A stretch of DNA of 13,605 bases from Aquificaceae bacterium. GTDB lineage: Bacteria > Aquificota > Aquificia > Aquificales > Aquificaceae. The position numbers and the translations under genes are program-made. The notes beneath the pieces were generated by a model. That model was not told the DNA's origin, did no database searches, and saw only the letters and a program-made list of their open reading frames with translations. Within the stretch, counting starts at the first letter, position 1; every line of letters begins with the position of its first letter. Below are positions 1-7,049 of the stretch, in pieces. The stretch covers positions 1-13,605 of the forward strand of contig JALTVH010000192.1 of NCBI GenBank assembly GCA_027049085.1, written 5' to 3'.

Positions 1-158
1 AGGTTGAAGTCTATCCTCACTCTGTCAAGGACCAGTTTGTTGCTGGTGAACTCTTCCTTGGGCAGGCTGAGGTTCTTTTTGAGGTCGGAGTAAGACTTCT
101 CAAGGTTGTGAAAGGCTTCAAGGATCAGACTGATCTTGTAGCTCTTTTTCTTTGGCAT
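1..158 (-). CDS. Partial hypothetical protein (N-terminal 52 residues), possibly HepT/HI0074-like
   Basis: The minus strand reads openly from an ATG at 158 to the window edge, giving 52 residues that begin MPKKKSYKISLILEAF. Codon choice resembles the neighbours. The fragment looks helical and charged: a first helix around residues 8-28 (ILEAFHNLEKS) and then an LPKEEFTSNKLVLDRVRIDF stretch. This loosely resembles the start of small four-helix proteins paired with minimal nucleotidyltransferases (HepT/DUF86 or HI0074 substrate-binding type). That likeness is only a pattern impression and the family is not established. No Shine-Dalgarno is visible. A weak TAAATT box lies just upstream (minus strand, 175-170), and the tandem repeat at 177-208 also lies in its upstream region. 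The gene is divergent from clpC. The C-terminus is outside the window. Confidence 0.5.
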   Translation of the reverse strand, partial: MPKKKSYKISLILEAFHNLEKSYSDLKKNLSLPKEEFTSNKLVLDRVRIDFN

Positions 159-176
159 CTCTATGGGATAATTTAA

Positions 177-208
177 GCAATATCATTATCGTGCAATATC
201 ATTATCGT
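177..208. repeat. Perfect 16-bp tandem duplication between divergent genes
   Basis: Two identical, directly adjacent copies of a 16-mer (gcaatatcattatcgt) occupy 177-192 and 193-208. On the minus strand each copy contains GATAAT, a 5/6 match to a -10 box, so the duplication may double a promoter or protein-binding site for the leftward gene. It also lies 39 bp before the -35 box proposed for clpC, so it could be an operator for that gene. It does not match CIRCE or the CtsR heptad repeat. With only two copies and no spacer, it is not a CRISPR. Confidence 0.75.
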
Positions 209-247
209 CCGCATCGCTCAAGCTTTTAAATGACGCTTAACATAGTA

Positions 248-292
248 TTGTCATGGATGTCTGGTATTGTTATCTTATAAAGCTAAGTGAGG
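248..292 (+). promoter_or_regulatory. Probable clpC promoter and ribosome binding site
   Basis: TTGTCA at 248-253 (5/6 match to the -35 consensus) is followed after exactly 17 bp by TATCTT at 271-276 (4/6 match to the -10). A TTATAA at 275-280 is an alternative -10. Transcription would start near 283-287, giving a leader of about 15 nt. GTGAGG at 287-292 is a Shine-Dalgarno sequence 7 nt before the ATG at 300. This is the only promoter in the window with a reasonable -35 element. Confidence 0.5.
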
Positions 293-299
293 TTAAGGT

Positions 300-2741
300 A
301 TGTTTGAAAAGTTCACGGAAAGAGCACGGCAGGTGATCCTGCAGGCACGGGAAGAAGCCCTTGACCTGGGACACAGTTACCTCGGATCTGAGCATATTCT
401 CCTTGCTCTCATAAAGGAAGAGGACATCCCGACCCTTGTTCTCTCAAGGCAGGGACTCACTCCCGATAAAGTGAGAAAGGCTGTTATGGGTCAGATAAAC
501 AGGGGGTCTCACACGGGTGAGATCCTCTTTGCTCCTGATGCCAAGCGTGTCATAGAGTTTGCTGTGGAGGAGGCGAGGATCCTCCACCACCAGTTTGTGG
601 GACCTGAACACCTGTTAATAGGGATAGTTAGGGAAAAAACGGGCCTCGGCGGGAGGATTCTGAGGGGATTCGGTCTTGATGAGTACTCTGTGAGACGGGA
701 CGTACTCCAGATCCTCGGGGAGCTACCTCCTCAGGAGAGTGTCAAGTACGCTCCCACTCCCAACCTTGACAGGTTCTCAAGGGACCTCACCCAGATGGCG
801 AGGGAAGGAAAGCTTGATCCTGTTATTGGAAGGGAACGTGAGATTGAGAGGGTTATTCAGATCCTTGTAAGAAGAAGAAAAAACAATCCTGTTCTCCTCG
901 GTGATCCGGGCGTTGGAAAGACCGCTATAGTAGAGGGTCTTGCCCAGAGGATAGCGAGCAAGGAGGTTCCTGAGCCTTTGCTTAATAAAAGAGTTGTTGC
1001 CCTTGACCTTGCCGCTCTTGTGGCGGGGACAAAGTACAGGGGTCAGTTTGAGGAGAGGCTCAAGAACATCCTCAAAGAGCTTGAAAAGGCGCCCAATGTG
1101 ATCCTCTTTATAGATGAGATTCACACCCTCGTTGGTGCGGGGTCTGCTGAAGGTTCCATTGATGCTTCCAATATGCTCAAGCCCGCCCTTGCAAGGGGTG
1201 AGATTCAGGTGATAGGTGCGACGACCCTTGACGAGTACCGTAAATACATTGAAAAGGACGGCGCCCTTGAGCGGAGGTTCCAGCCGATCCTTGTGGACCC
1301 GCCCTCGGAAGAGGACACTCTTCAGATCCTTTACGGTCTCAAAAAGCGCTTTGAGGACTTTCACGGGGTTGAATACACGCCCGAAGCTCTTGAAAAGTCG
1401 GTAACTCTTTCGGTCAGGTACATAACAGACAGGAACCTTCCCGATAAGGCAATAGACGTCATAGATGAGTCTGGTGCTTTGGTCAAGCTCAAGGCTATGG
1501 ACCTCCCGCCTGAACTTAAAGAGCTTGAGGAAAAGATCAAGGACCTTGAAAAGGAAAAGGAGATTGCCGCAACAGAGCAGGACTACGAGAAGGCTGCGAG
1601 CATAAGGGATGAGGAGCTGAGGCTCAGGGCAAAGTTTGAGAATCTTAAAGCTAAATGGAAGCAGGAAATAGAGAAGGACAAGCCGAGGGTGACCGCTGAG
1701 GATGTTGCTGAGGTGGTTGCAAGGTGGACGGGAATCCCCGTCAAGAGGGTTCACGAGAGCGACATGGAAAAGCTCCTCCACATTGAGGAAGAGCTCAAAA
1801 AGCGGGTCGTTGGTCAGGATGAGGCGATAACCGCTGTAGCAAAGGCAATAAGGCGTTCAAGGGTTGGTCTGAAAGGCAAACACAGGCCTATCGGTGTTTT
1901 CCTCTTCCTCGGACCTACGGGAGTGGGCAAAACTGAAACCGCCAAAGCTCTTGCGGAGTATCTCTTTGGTACAGAAGAGGCGCTTATCCGCTTTGATATG
2001 TCCGAGTACATGGAAAAGCACACCGTCTCAAGGCTGATCGGTGCACCTCCCGGATACGTTGGCTACGAGGAAGGAGGTCAGCTCACCGAGAAGGTAAGGA
2101 GGAGACCTTACTCGGTCCTCCTCTTTGACGAGATTGAAAAGGCGCATCCCGACGTCTTCAACGTATTCCTCCAGATCTTTGACGACGGAAGGCTAACTGA
2201 CGGCCTGGGAAGGACCATTGACTTTTCCAACACGATCATCATCATGACCTCCAACCTTGGTGCGAGGATGATCGTTCAGGGTGGTTCAATAGGCTTTGAG
2301 AAGAAGTTCGGGATGATAGACTTCAAGCAAATGAAAAAGAACGTCCTTGATCAGGTAAAGAGGACATTCAATCCAGAGTTCCTGAACAGGCTTGATGAGG
2401 TCATTGTATACAGACCGCTGGAGAAAAAGGACGTTGAGGCGATCCTTGAGCTTCAGGTCAAGGAAGTCAACGAGAAGCTTCAGGAGTGGGAGATAAAGGT
2501 TAAGCTCCACAAGAGCTTTGTGGACTGGATAATAGAGAGAGAGTACAAGCCCGAGTTCGGTGCAAGGAGCCTCAAGCGTGCCCTCCAGAAGCACGTTGAG
2601 GACCTTCTTGCGGAAGAACTGATCAAGGGAACGCTCAAGGACATTGAGCTTGTTGAGATAAGGGTTAAGAACGATCAGCCCTATATAAAGCCTGCGAAGA
2701 AGAAAGAAAAGCTGGAGGAAGCTCTCCTTAAGGAATCCTGA
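300..2741 (+). CDS. clpC: ATP-dependent Clp protease ATP-binding subunit ClpC
   Basis: This is a class I Hsp100 AAA+ unfoldase that should feed substrates to ClpP in the cytoplasm. The 813 residues match the usual ClpC length. In order they show two N-terminal Clp_N repeats (about 1-145), the first AAA+ domain with Walker A GDPGVGKT (201-208) and Walker B ILFIDEIH (268-275), a coiled middle domain with a UVR-type motif (from about 426), the second AAA+ domain with Walker A GPTGVGKT (538-545) and Walker B LLFDEIEKA (607-615), and a C-terminal D2-small domain. The UVR-bearing middle domain separates ClpC from ClpA and ClpB. An IGF tripeptide at 664-666 fits the ClpP-docking loop, so it should act as a protease partner and not as a stand-alone disaggregase. 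clpP is not in the window. The ATG at 300 has a Shine-Dalgarno. bamA follows after 15 nt. Confidence 0.97.
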   Translation: MFEKFTERARQVILQAREEALDLGHSYLGSEHILLALIKEEDIPTLVLSRQGLTPDKVRKAVMGQINRGSHTGEILFAPDAKRVIEFAVEEARILHHQFVGPEHLLIGIVREKTGLGGRILRGFGLDEYSVRRDVLQILGELPPQESVKYAPTPNLDRFSRDLTQMAREGKLDPVIGREREIERVIQILVRRRKNNPVLLGDPGVGKTAIVEGLAQRIASKEVPEPLLNKRVVALDLAALVAGTKYRGQFEERLKNILKELEKAPNVILFIDEIHTLVGAGSAEGSIDASNMLKPALARGEIQVIGATTLDEYRKYIEKDGALERRFQPILVDPPSEEDTLQILYGLKKRFEDFHGVEYTPEALEKSVTLSVRYITDRNLPDKAIDVIDESGALVKLKAMDLPPELKELEEKIKDLEKEKEIAATEQDYEKAASIRDEELRLRAKFENLKAKWKQEIEKDKPRVTAEDVAEVVARWTGIPVKRVHESDMEKLLHIEEELKKRVVGQDEAITAVAKAIRRSRVGLKGKHRPIGVFLFLGPTGVGKTETAKALAEYLFGTEEALIRFDMSEYMEKHTVSRLIGAPPGYVGYEEGGQLTEKVRRRPYSVLLFDEIEKAHPDVFNVFLQIFDDGRLTDGLGRTIDFSNTIIIMTSNLGARMIVQGGSIGFEKKFGMIDFKQMKKNVLDQVKRTFNPEFLNRLDEVIVYRPLEKKDVEAILELQVKEVNEKLQEWEIKVKLHKSFVDWIIEREYKPEFGARSLKRALQKHVEDLLAEELIKGTLKDIELVEIRVKNDQPYIKPAKKKEKLEEALLKES

Positions 2742-2747
2742 TATAAT
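2739..2747 (+). promoter_or_regulatory. Extended -10 promoter overlapping the clpC stop, for bamA
   Basis: TGATATAAT is a perfect extended -10 element (TGnTATAAT). Its TG lies inside the clpC stop codon. Transcription would begin near 2754, only about 3 nt before the GTG start of bamA, giving an essentially leaderless mRNA. No convincing -35 is present, which extended -10 promoters tolerate. The nearest Shine-Dalgarno-like run (AAGGA, 2730-2734) is 22 nt before the GTG, too far to serve it. Confidence 0.55.
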
Positions 2748-2756
2748 ACTCTCTCT

Positions 2757-5093
2757 GTGCAAAGAAAATTATCTTTTTTAATCCTTTTTACACTTTTATG
2801 GACTTTTGTGTCAATAGGAAAGACAATCGGTGAAATTGAGATCAGGGGAAACAAATATGTTGATGATAATTTGATCAAAAGACTGCTCATTTCCAAAGAA
2901 GGTTCAGAATTTTCGATAGAAAATGTCAGAAAGGATATAAGAAATCTTTTTAAGACCGGCTTTTTTAGAAAAATTGAAGTTCATAAAGAGGATATAAACG
3001 CCCATGTAAAGCTAATTTATATTGTTGAAGACCTCCCTGTCATTTACAAAATTGAGTTTGAGGGTAATAAAGAGATAGATGATGAGGATCTGTCAGACAA
3101 ACTCGGGATAGAGACCGAGGTCGGAAAACTTGACGTTGAGGAGCTTTTGAGCGGATATACCTCAAGTCCAGCAGTTGAAGAACGCCTTGAGATCCAGAGG
3201 AGGCTAAGACTCGGGAGAGTATTATCAGAGCAGGAAATAAACTTTCTTATAAAGCGTATAAGGGAAATCTATCTTGAAGAGGGTTATCCGGACGTTGAGG
3301 TTAAATATGAGATAGTTCCAAAAAAAGGGGTCTCTAAACTCGTTTTTCACATAAAGGAGCATGAACAGAAATATGTCCTCAATATTCACATAGAAGGCAA
3401 CGAAACCTTTTCTGACGGTAGGCTCAAGGATCTGATGAACACTGAGGAGAGGAATATCTTCATCTTTCGTCTTAAACCTACCTTTGATGAGGAACTGCTT
3501 AAAGAGGACGTTAAGAAGATAGAAAAGTTCTACAAGGATGAAGGCTTCCTTGAGGCATGGGTTCACCACACCTTTGACAGGTACAACGGCGGTCATGACG
3601 TTTACATCCTGATAAAAGAAGGACCAAGGTACAGACTCGGCGACCTGAAAATTGAAGGTAACAACCTTTATACCTACAGGGAGATCGTGGGAAACATCCT
3701 GAGGAAGAATAAAAGAAAAGGAGGCTACTACAGGCGAGAAGTTATTGAGAAGATCAAGGCGCGTATAAGATCTCTTTACTCAGAGATTGGCTATGCCAAC
3801 GTCTTTGTTGAGGACATTCCCCGCGTTGATGCAGAGAAGAAAAAAGTTGATGTTGTCATAAGGGTTCATGAAGGCAAACCCGTTTACGTTCATAAGGTAA
3901 AGATTGAGGGGAATTACGAGACGAGGGATTACGTGATCAGGAGGGAGCTCAGGGTTCAGGAACACAGCCTTGTAATAAGAAAGGGCCTCAGCAGGTCAAG
4001 GAGCAGGATACTCAATCTCGGGTACTACGAGGACGTTCAACTCCAGCCATTCCCTGCGGGAGATGGAAAGACAGACCTTCTGGTCAAGATAAGGGAACGG
4101 TTTACAGGTCAGTTTTCTGTGGGTCTGACCTACAACGAGATAACCAAGCTCTCGGGTTTTGCCTCAATCAGAAAGGGTAACTTCCTCGGCACAGGGGACA
4201 TATTTGGAATATCTCTAAGCTATGGAGACTTTTACAGGGATAACTCTTTCTCATACACAGATAAGTGGTTTCTCGGAAGGCCAATGGATCTCACACTGTC
4301 TGTCTTTGACAGAAGAATAGTTTATACGACCTACACAGTTCAGAGGACAGGCGGAAGCTTTACGCTATCAAGGGAATTCTGGGAATACTGGAGAGTCGCC
4401 GGGGGCTTCAGTGCCCAGAGGATCGTTTATTCGGATATAGCGGATAACGCCTCGGCCTTTGTCAGAGGTCAGGAAGGTGCAAGGGAGTCAAGAAAACTTA
4501 GCTTTTCTTTAAGCAGGGACACGAGGGACTTTTTCCTCTTTCCTACCGAAGGGTCCTACACAAGGCTTGATTACACTGTGGCTGTTCCTGTTCTCGGGGG
4601 AACTGAGCAGTTTCACAAGGTCGTTTTCACCGGTTCAAAATACATAAAGGACACCTACTTTGATTCCGGCTTTGTATTCCTTGGCAAGGCAACCCTCGGT
4701 TTCGTTGAACCCTACGGAGGCACCGATGTCCCCCTGGATGAGAGGTTCTTTGTTGGCGGTGACTTTACTATAAGAGGATACAACTATGGTATGGCGGGAA
4801 CCCTTGACGTTAACGGGGAGCCGATAGGTTCTACGAGGGAGCTTATCCTTAACTTTGAACTCAACTACAAACTCCACAAGATGCTCTACTTTGGTGTCTT
4901 TTATGACACAGGCCTTGGTGCTGACAGGTTAGAAGAGTTTGATCCAAAAAACTGGAGGGGTGGCTATGGCCTCGGAATTAGGTTCATCACACCTATTGCA
5001 CCTCTAAGGATCGACTGGGCGTGGAAAACGATAAGGATACCTCAGGATCCGGAACCTTCAAGAATACACTTTGTTATAGGAGGGTTCTTTTGA
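2757..5093 (+). CDS. bamA: Outer membrane protein assembly factor BamA (Omp85)
   Basis: This is the core of the machine that folds and inserts beta-barrel proteins into the outer membrane. The 778 residues begin with a signal peptide (basic MQRK, then a hydrophobic core to about residue 20). About five POTRA repeats follow, each marked by an I-x-I-x-GN motif: IEIRGN near 27, IEFEGN near 99, IHIEGN near 210, LKIEGN near 297 and VKIEGN near 381. The 16-strand barrel runs from about 448 to the end. IRGY at 672-675 corresponds to the conserved (V/I)RG(F/Y) motif of loop 6, with Arg673. The protein ends in FF, as expected of a C-terminal beta-signal. POTRA 2 carries roughly 30 extra residues (about 125-155). 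The start is GTG without a Shine-Dalgarno. The first 100 or so codons are very AT-rich compared with the rest. Confidence 0.96.
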   Translation: MQRKLSFLILFTLLWTFVSIGKTIGEIEIRGNKYVDDNLIKRLLISKEGSEFSIENVRKDIRNLFKTGFFRKIEVHKEDINAHVKLIYIVEDLPVIYKIEFEGNKEIDDEDLSDKLGIETEVGKLDVEELLSGYTSSPAVEERLEIQRRLRLGRVLSEQEINFLIKRIREIYLEEGYPDVEVKYEIVPKKGVSKLVFHIKEHEQKYVLNIHIEGNETFSDGRLKDLMNTEERNIFIFRLKPTFDEELLKEDVKKIEKFYKDEGFLEAWVHHTFDRYNGGHDVYILIKEGPRYRLGDLKIEGNNLYTYREIVGNILRKNKRKGGYYRREVIEKIKARIRSLYSEIGYANVFVEDIPRVDAEKKKVDVVIRVHEGKPVYVHKVKIEGNYETRDYVIRRELRVQEHSLVIRKGLSRSRSRILNLGYYEDVQLQPFPAGDGKTDLLVKIRERFTGQFSVGLTYNEITKLSGFASIRKGNFLGTGDIFGISLSYGDFYRDNSFSYTDKWFLGRPMDLTLSVFDRRIVYTTYTVQRTGGSFTLSREFWEYWRVAGGFSAQRIVYSDIADNASAFVRGQEGARESRKLSFSLSRDTRDFFLFPTEGSYTRLDYTVAVPVLGGTEQFHKVVFTGSKYIKDTYFDSGFVFLGKATLGFVEPYGGTDVPLDERFFVGGDFTIRGYNYGMAGTLDVNGEPIGSTRELILNFELNYKLHKMLYFGVFYDTGLGADRLEEFDPKNWRGGYGLGIRFITPIAPLRIDWAWKTIRIPQDPEPSRIHFVIGGFF

Positions 5094-5099
5094 TTTCTT

Positions 5100-5105
5100 T
5101 ATATT
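5100..5105 (+). promoter_or_regulatory. Possible -10 box for leaderless thiD transcript
   Basis: TATATT (5/6 match to TATAAT) ends 7 nt before the thiD ATG at 5113, so transcription would begin on or next to the A of ATG. An AAGG at 5106-5109 lies only 3 nt before the ATG, tighter than a normal Shine-Dalgarno spacing. No good -35 is visible. The 19-nt bamA-thiD gap contains no terminator, so read-through from bamA is also likely. Confidence 0.35.
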
Positions 5106-5112
5106 AAGGTTT

Positions 5113-5940
5113 ATGAAGCCAGCAAGAGTTCTCACCATCGCAGGTTCAGACAGCGGTGGCGGTGCAGGGATACAGGCTGACCTCAAAACCATAACAGCTC
5201 TCGGCGGTTACGGAATGACCGCCATTACCTCTGTTACCATTCAGAACACCCAGGGTGTTTACGGCATTCATGACCTCACTTCCGACGAGGTCTATAAGCA
5301 GATTGAGGTTGTTGTTAGGGACATCGGTGTTGACTCCGCCAAAACTGGTATGCTTTCCAACTCTGAAATCATAAGGGTGGTCGCACAGGCGATTAGAGAA
5401 TTGAGGATCCCCAATCTCGTGGTTGATCCGGTTTTTGTTGCAAAGAGCGGAGACAGACTCCTGAGGGAAGATAGCGTAGGAGCCCTGAAGAGAGAGCTCC
5501 TTCCCCTTGCCACCGTTGTGACCCCAAATATCCCGGAAGCAAGTGAACTCTGTGGACAGGAGATCCGGAAGCTTAGAGAGGTTGAGGAGTGTGCCAGAAG
5601 GATACACGATATGGGACCGAAAGCTGTGGTGATAAAGGGTGGCCACCTTGAGGGTGAGAAGGTTATAGATGTTCTCTATGAGGGGGGTGATGAGTTCCAT
5701 TACTTTGTGAGGGATAGAGTGAATACAAGCCACACTCACGGAACGGGCTGTACCTTTTCCTCAGCCATAGCGGTTTTTCTGGGCAGGGGGCTCTCCGTGA
5801 AGGAAGCTGTTGAAAAGGCAAAGGTATACGTGCATAATGCCATAAAGAGGGCTCCTGGTCTCGGTAAGGGTCACGGACCCCTCAATCACCTGTGGAATAT
5901 TGAGAGGTGCGTGGAGGACTTTATGCATACGGAGGGCTGA
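5113..5940 (+). CDS. thiD: Hydroxymethylpyrimidine / phosphomethylpyrimidine kinase
   Basis: The enzyme phosphorylates HMP and then HMP-phosphate to HMP-diphosphate, the pyrimidine half of thiamine, in the cytoplasm. The 275 residues are a full-length ribokinase-fold member. GSDSGGGAGIQAD at 11-23 is the substrate-binding N-terminal signature, Gln44 sits where ThiD contacts the pyrimidine, and HGTGCTFSSAI carries the anion-hole motif GTGC at 210-213 with Cys213. VDPVFVAKSGD (near 105-115) and VTPNIPEA (near 136-143) are further family motifs. The Cys-containing GTGC motif points to HMP and not sugar kinases, although pyridoxal kinases of this clade share it. It starts 19 nt after bamA and overlaps the next gene by 34 nt, so the two are probably cotranscribed. 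No other thiamine gene is nearby and no TPP riboswitch precedes it. Confidence 0.94.
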   Translation: MKPARVLTIAGSDSGGGAGIQADLKTITALGGYGMTAITSVTIQNTQGVYGIHDLTSDEVYKQIEVVVRDIGVDSAKTGMLSNSEIIRVVAQAIRELRIPNLVVDPVFVAKSGDRLLREDSVGALKRELLPLATVVTPNIPEASELCGQEIRKLREVEECARRIHDMGPKAVVIKGGHLEGEKVIDVLYEGGDEFHYFVRDRVNTSHTHGTGCTFSSAIAVFLGRGLSVKEAVEKAKVYVHNAIKRAPGLGKGHGPLNHLWNIERCVEDFMHTEG

Positions 5941-6434
5941 TCCTTACCCTAATCATTGCACGTTTTTTCCCGCAGGTTTCCTTTCTACCTTACCTATTCA
6001 TGAGCTATCCCCTTCTGTACCTTGACCTTAAGGACTTGGGTTTTAAAAATTACAGGGAAGGGCTGAAGTGGGGTTCACTCTTCATTCCTCTCGTTGTTCT
6101 TTTCCCTCCTGTCGGTGCAGGAATTATCTGGGTCCTGAACCAGGTCGCCATAGCCCTTATTGAGGAGGTTTTTTTCAGGAGCTACCTGATGAGGTATTTT
6201 GGGAACATCAGGACATCTCTTTTATTTTCCCTCGCTCATCTTATAAACTTTCCCACCATTAACTCCATTCTCGTATTCTTTCCATCCCTCCTGTTTGGAT
6301 ACGCTTATCAAAGAACGGGCAGCATCGTAGCGCCCTTTCTCCTTCACCTGTGCTCTAACCTCTTTTACTACTCATTTTCCAAAAAGGCTCTTGAGCTTTA
6401 CCATATCCTCAAGGGGTATCTGGCCGGGAGCTAA
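5907..6434 (+). CDS. CPBP family intramembrane metalloprotease (Rce1/Abi-like)
   Basis: This small 175-residue polytopic membrane protein carries the three CPBP motifs: EEVFFR at 86-91 (the EExxxR glutamate pair and arginine), FSLAH at 107-111 (FxxxH), and HLCSN at 147-151 (HxxxN). These residues form the catalytic centre in the membrane in Rce1-type proteases. Hydrophobic segments cover about 5-18, 24-38, 50-78, 102-130 and 138-158. The substrate is unknown, and CAAX prenylation is unlikely in bacteria. The GTG at 5907 is the first possible start, since an in-frame TGA lies at 5901-5903; its Shine-Dalgarno is weak. Met32 is a possible alternative but would lose the first membrane segment. 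The gene overlaps thiD by 34 nt, suggesting translational coupling, and its last 63 nt are antisense to the end of aroD. Confidence 0.82.
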   Translation: MRGGLYAYGGLILTLIIARFFPQVSFLPYLFMSYPLLYLDLKDLGFKNYREGLKWGSLFIPLVVLFPPVGAGIIWVLNQVAIALIEEVFFRSYLMRYFGNIRTSLLFSLAHLINFPTINSILVFFPSLLFGYAYQRTGSIVAPFLLHLCSNLFYYSFSKKALELYHILKGYLAGS

Positions 6435-7028
6435 CGCCTCGCCGAAGGAACAGTAAGTTATAACAGAACCTGCGATAAAGGAGCAGAGCCTTGAGATCTT
6501 TCCTGCCTCTCCCATCGCTATGAGTATCTTTTCACCTTCAACCTCACCGCCTGAGCAGAGGAGGTCAAGGACATCTTTATAGGTCCTTGCCATGACTGCA
6601 ACCTTGGGTATGGCTTCATTCCTCATTCCTTCCCTTAGAACTTCTCTGATTATCCACCGGGGGGGAGTCCTCTCAAAGTTGTGGTAAGAAAGGATCAGCC
6701 TTCTGCATGCCTTCAGAACAATCTCACGCACCGCTGGAATTAGATCCCTTGAAGAGAGCTCAAGATCTGTGTAATCTGAGAGGGGTGAAACCCTCTTAAA
6801 GATCTCTATCCTTGAAGGAACCTCTCTTCCCCCTTCCTGAGGCGACCTTACAGTAAGGATCGTTTTCCCGCCCCTTTCCTGAACAAATCTCACGCAATCT
6901 TCAATATTTCTGGGATCCGGGTCATCAAACTGGTCAGCCCTGATCTCTATAATGTCTGCACCTTTTTTAAGGGCACTCTCGGCTCTTTCCTCAAAGCCTT
7001 TGTCAGTTAGGGGAACTGCGATCAGCAT
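6372..7028 (-). CDS. aroD: Type I 3-dehydroquinate dehydratase
   Basis: This is the third step of the shikimate pathway: dehydration of 3-dehydroquinate to 3-dehydroshikimate through a Schiff base. The 218 residues match the compact thermophile and archaeal form; the E. coli enzyme is about 30 residues longer. Visible active-site elements are EIRAD (Glu28, Arg30), TVR (Arg61), SYHNF (catalytic His116), PKVAVMA (Schiff-base Lys142), MGEAGKISR (Arg180) and APGQ (Gln203). Two essential residues, His and Lys, are both present. The ATG at 7028 has no Shine-Dalgarno, but TATAAT lies 6 nt upstream on the minus strand, so a leaderless transcript is likely. It is a single leftward gene between rightward units, divergent from coaE (21-bp gap) and convergent with the CPBP gene. 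No other aro gene is nearby. Confidence 0.94.
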   Translation of the reverse strand: MLIAVPLTDKGFEERAESALKKGADIIEIRADQFDDPDPRNIEDCVRFVQERGGKTILTVRSPQEGGREVPSRIEIFKRVSPLSDYTDLELSSRDLIPAVREIVLKACRRLILSYHNFERTPPRWIIREVLREGMRNEAIPKVAVMARTYKDVLDLLCSGGEVEGEKILIAMGEAGKISRLCSFIAGSVITYCSFGEALAPGQIPLEDMVKLKSLFGK

Positions 7029-7034
7029 GAGGAT

Positions 7035-7042
7035 ATTATATT
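7035..7042. promoter_or_regulatory. Overlapping divergent -10 boxes for aroD and coaE
   Basis: The 21-bp spacer between the two start codons holds an AT-rich, nearly symmetric core. On the minus strand TATAAT (7040-7035, perfect consensus) lies 6 nt before the aroD ATG. On the plus strand TATATT (7037-7042, 5/6) lies 7 nt before the coaE GTG. Both predicted start sites fall at the start codons, so both mRNAs would be leaderless. Neither side has a convincing -35 or a Shine-Dalgarno. The hexamers overlap by four bases, so polymerase could occupy only one direction at a time. Confidence 0.5.
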
Positions 7043-7049
7043 AGTTGCG

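Noticed and set aside
177..208. Tandem repeat as a CRISPR remnant
   Set aside because: There are only two copies and they abut without a spacer. No cas gene is present.
215..240. AAGC...GCTT inverted repeat as a terminator between divergent genes
   Set aside because: The stem is only about 4 bp and AT-rich with no following T-run, and the flanking genes diverge so no terminator is needed.
777..1781. A 334-codon open frame on the minus strand inside clpC
   Set aside because: It lies wholly antisense to the conserved AAA+ domain of clpC. Its translation has no recognisable motif, and long antisense frames are common opposite such codon usage.
2286..2762. Antisense open frame spanning the clpC end and bamA start
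   Set aside because: It shows no motif or upstream signal, and it is opposite well-supported coding sequence on the other strand.
5091..5112. T-rich gap after bamA as an intrinsic terminator
   Set aside because: No GC-rich hairpin precedes the T stretches. The gap is only 19 nt.
5906..5940. GGAGG at 5931-5935 as the ribosome binding site of a shorter CPBP protein
   Set aside because: No standard in-frame start codon lies at a suitable distance. The only ATG (6000) would remove the first membrane segment.
5940..6434. CPBP protein as a phage-abortive (Abi) defence gene
   Set aside because: The family is broad and no neighbouring defence gene supports this. All surrounding genes are housekeeping.
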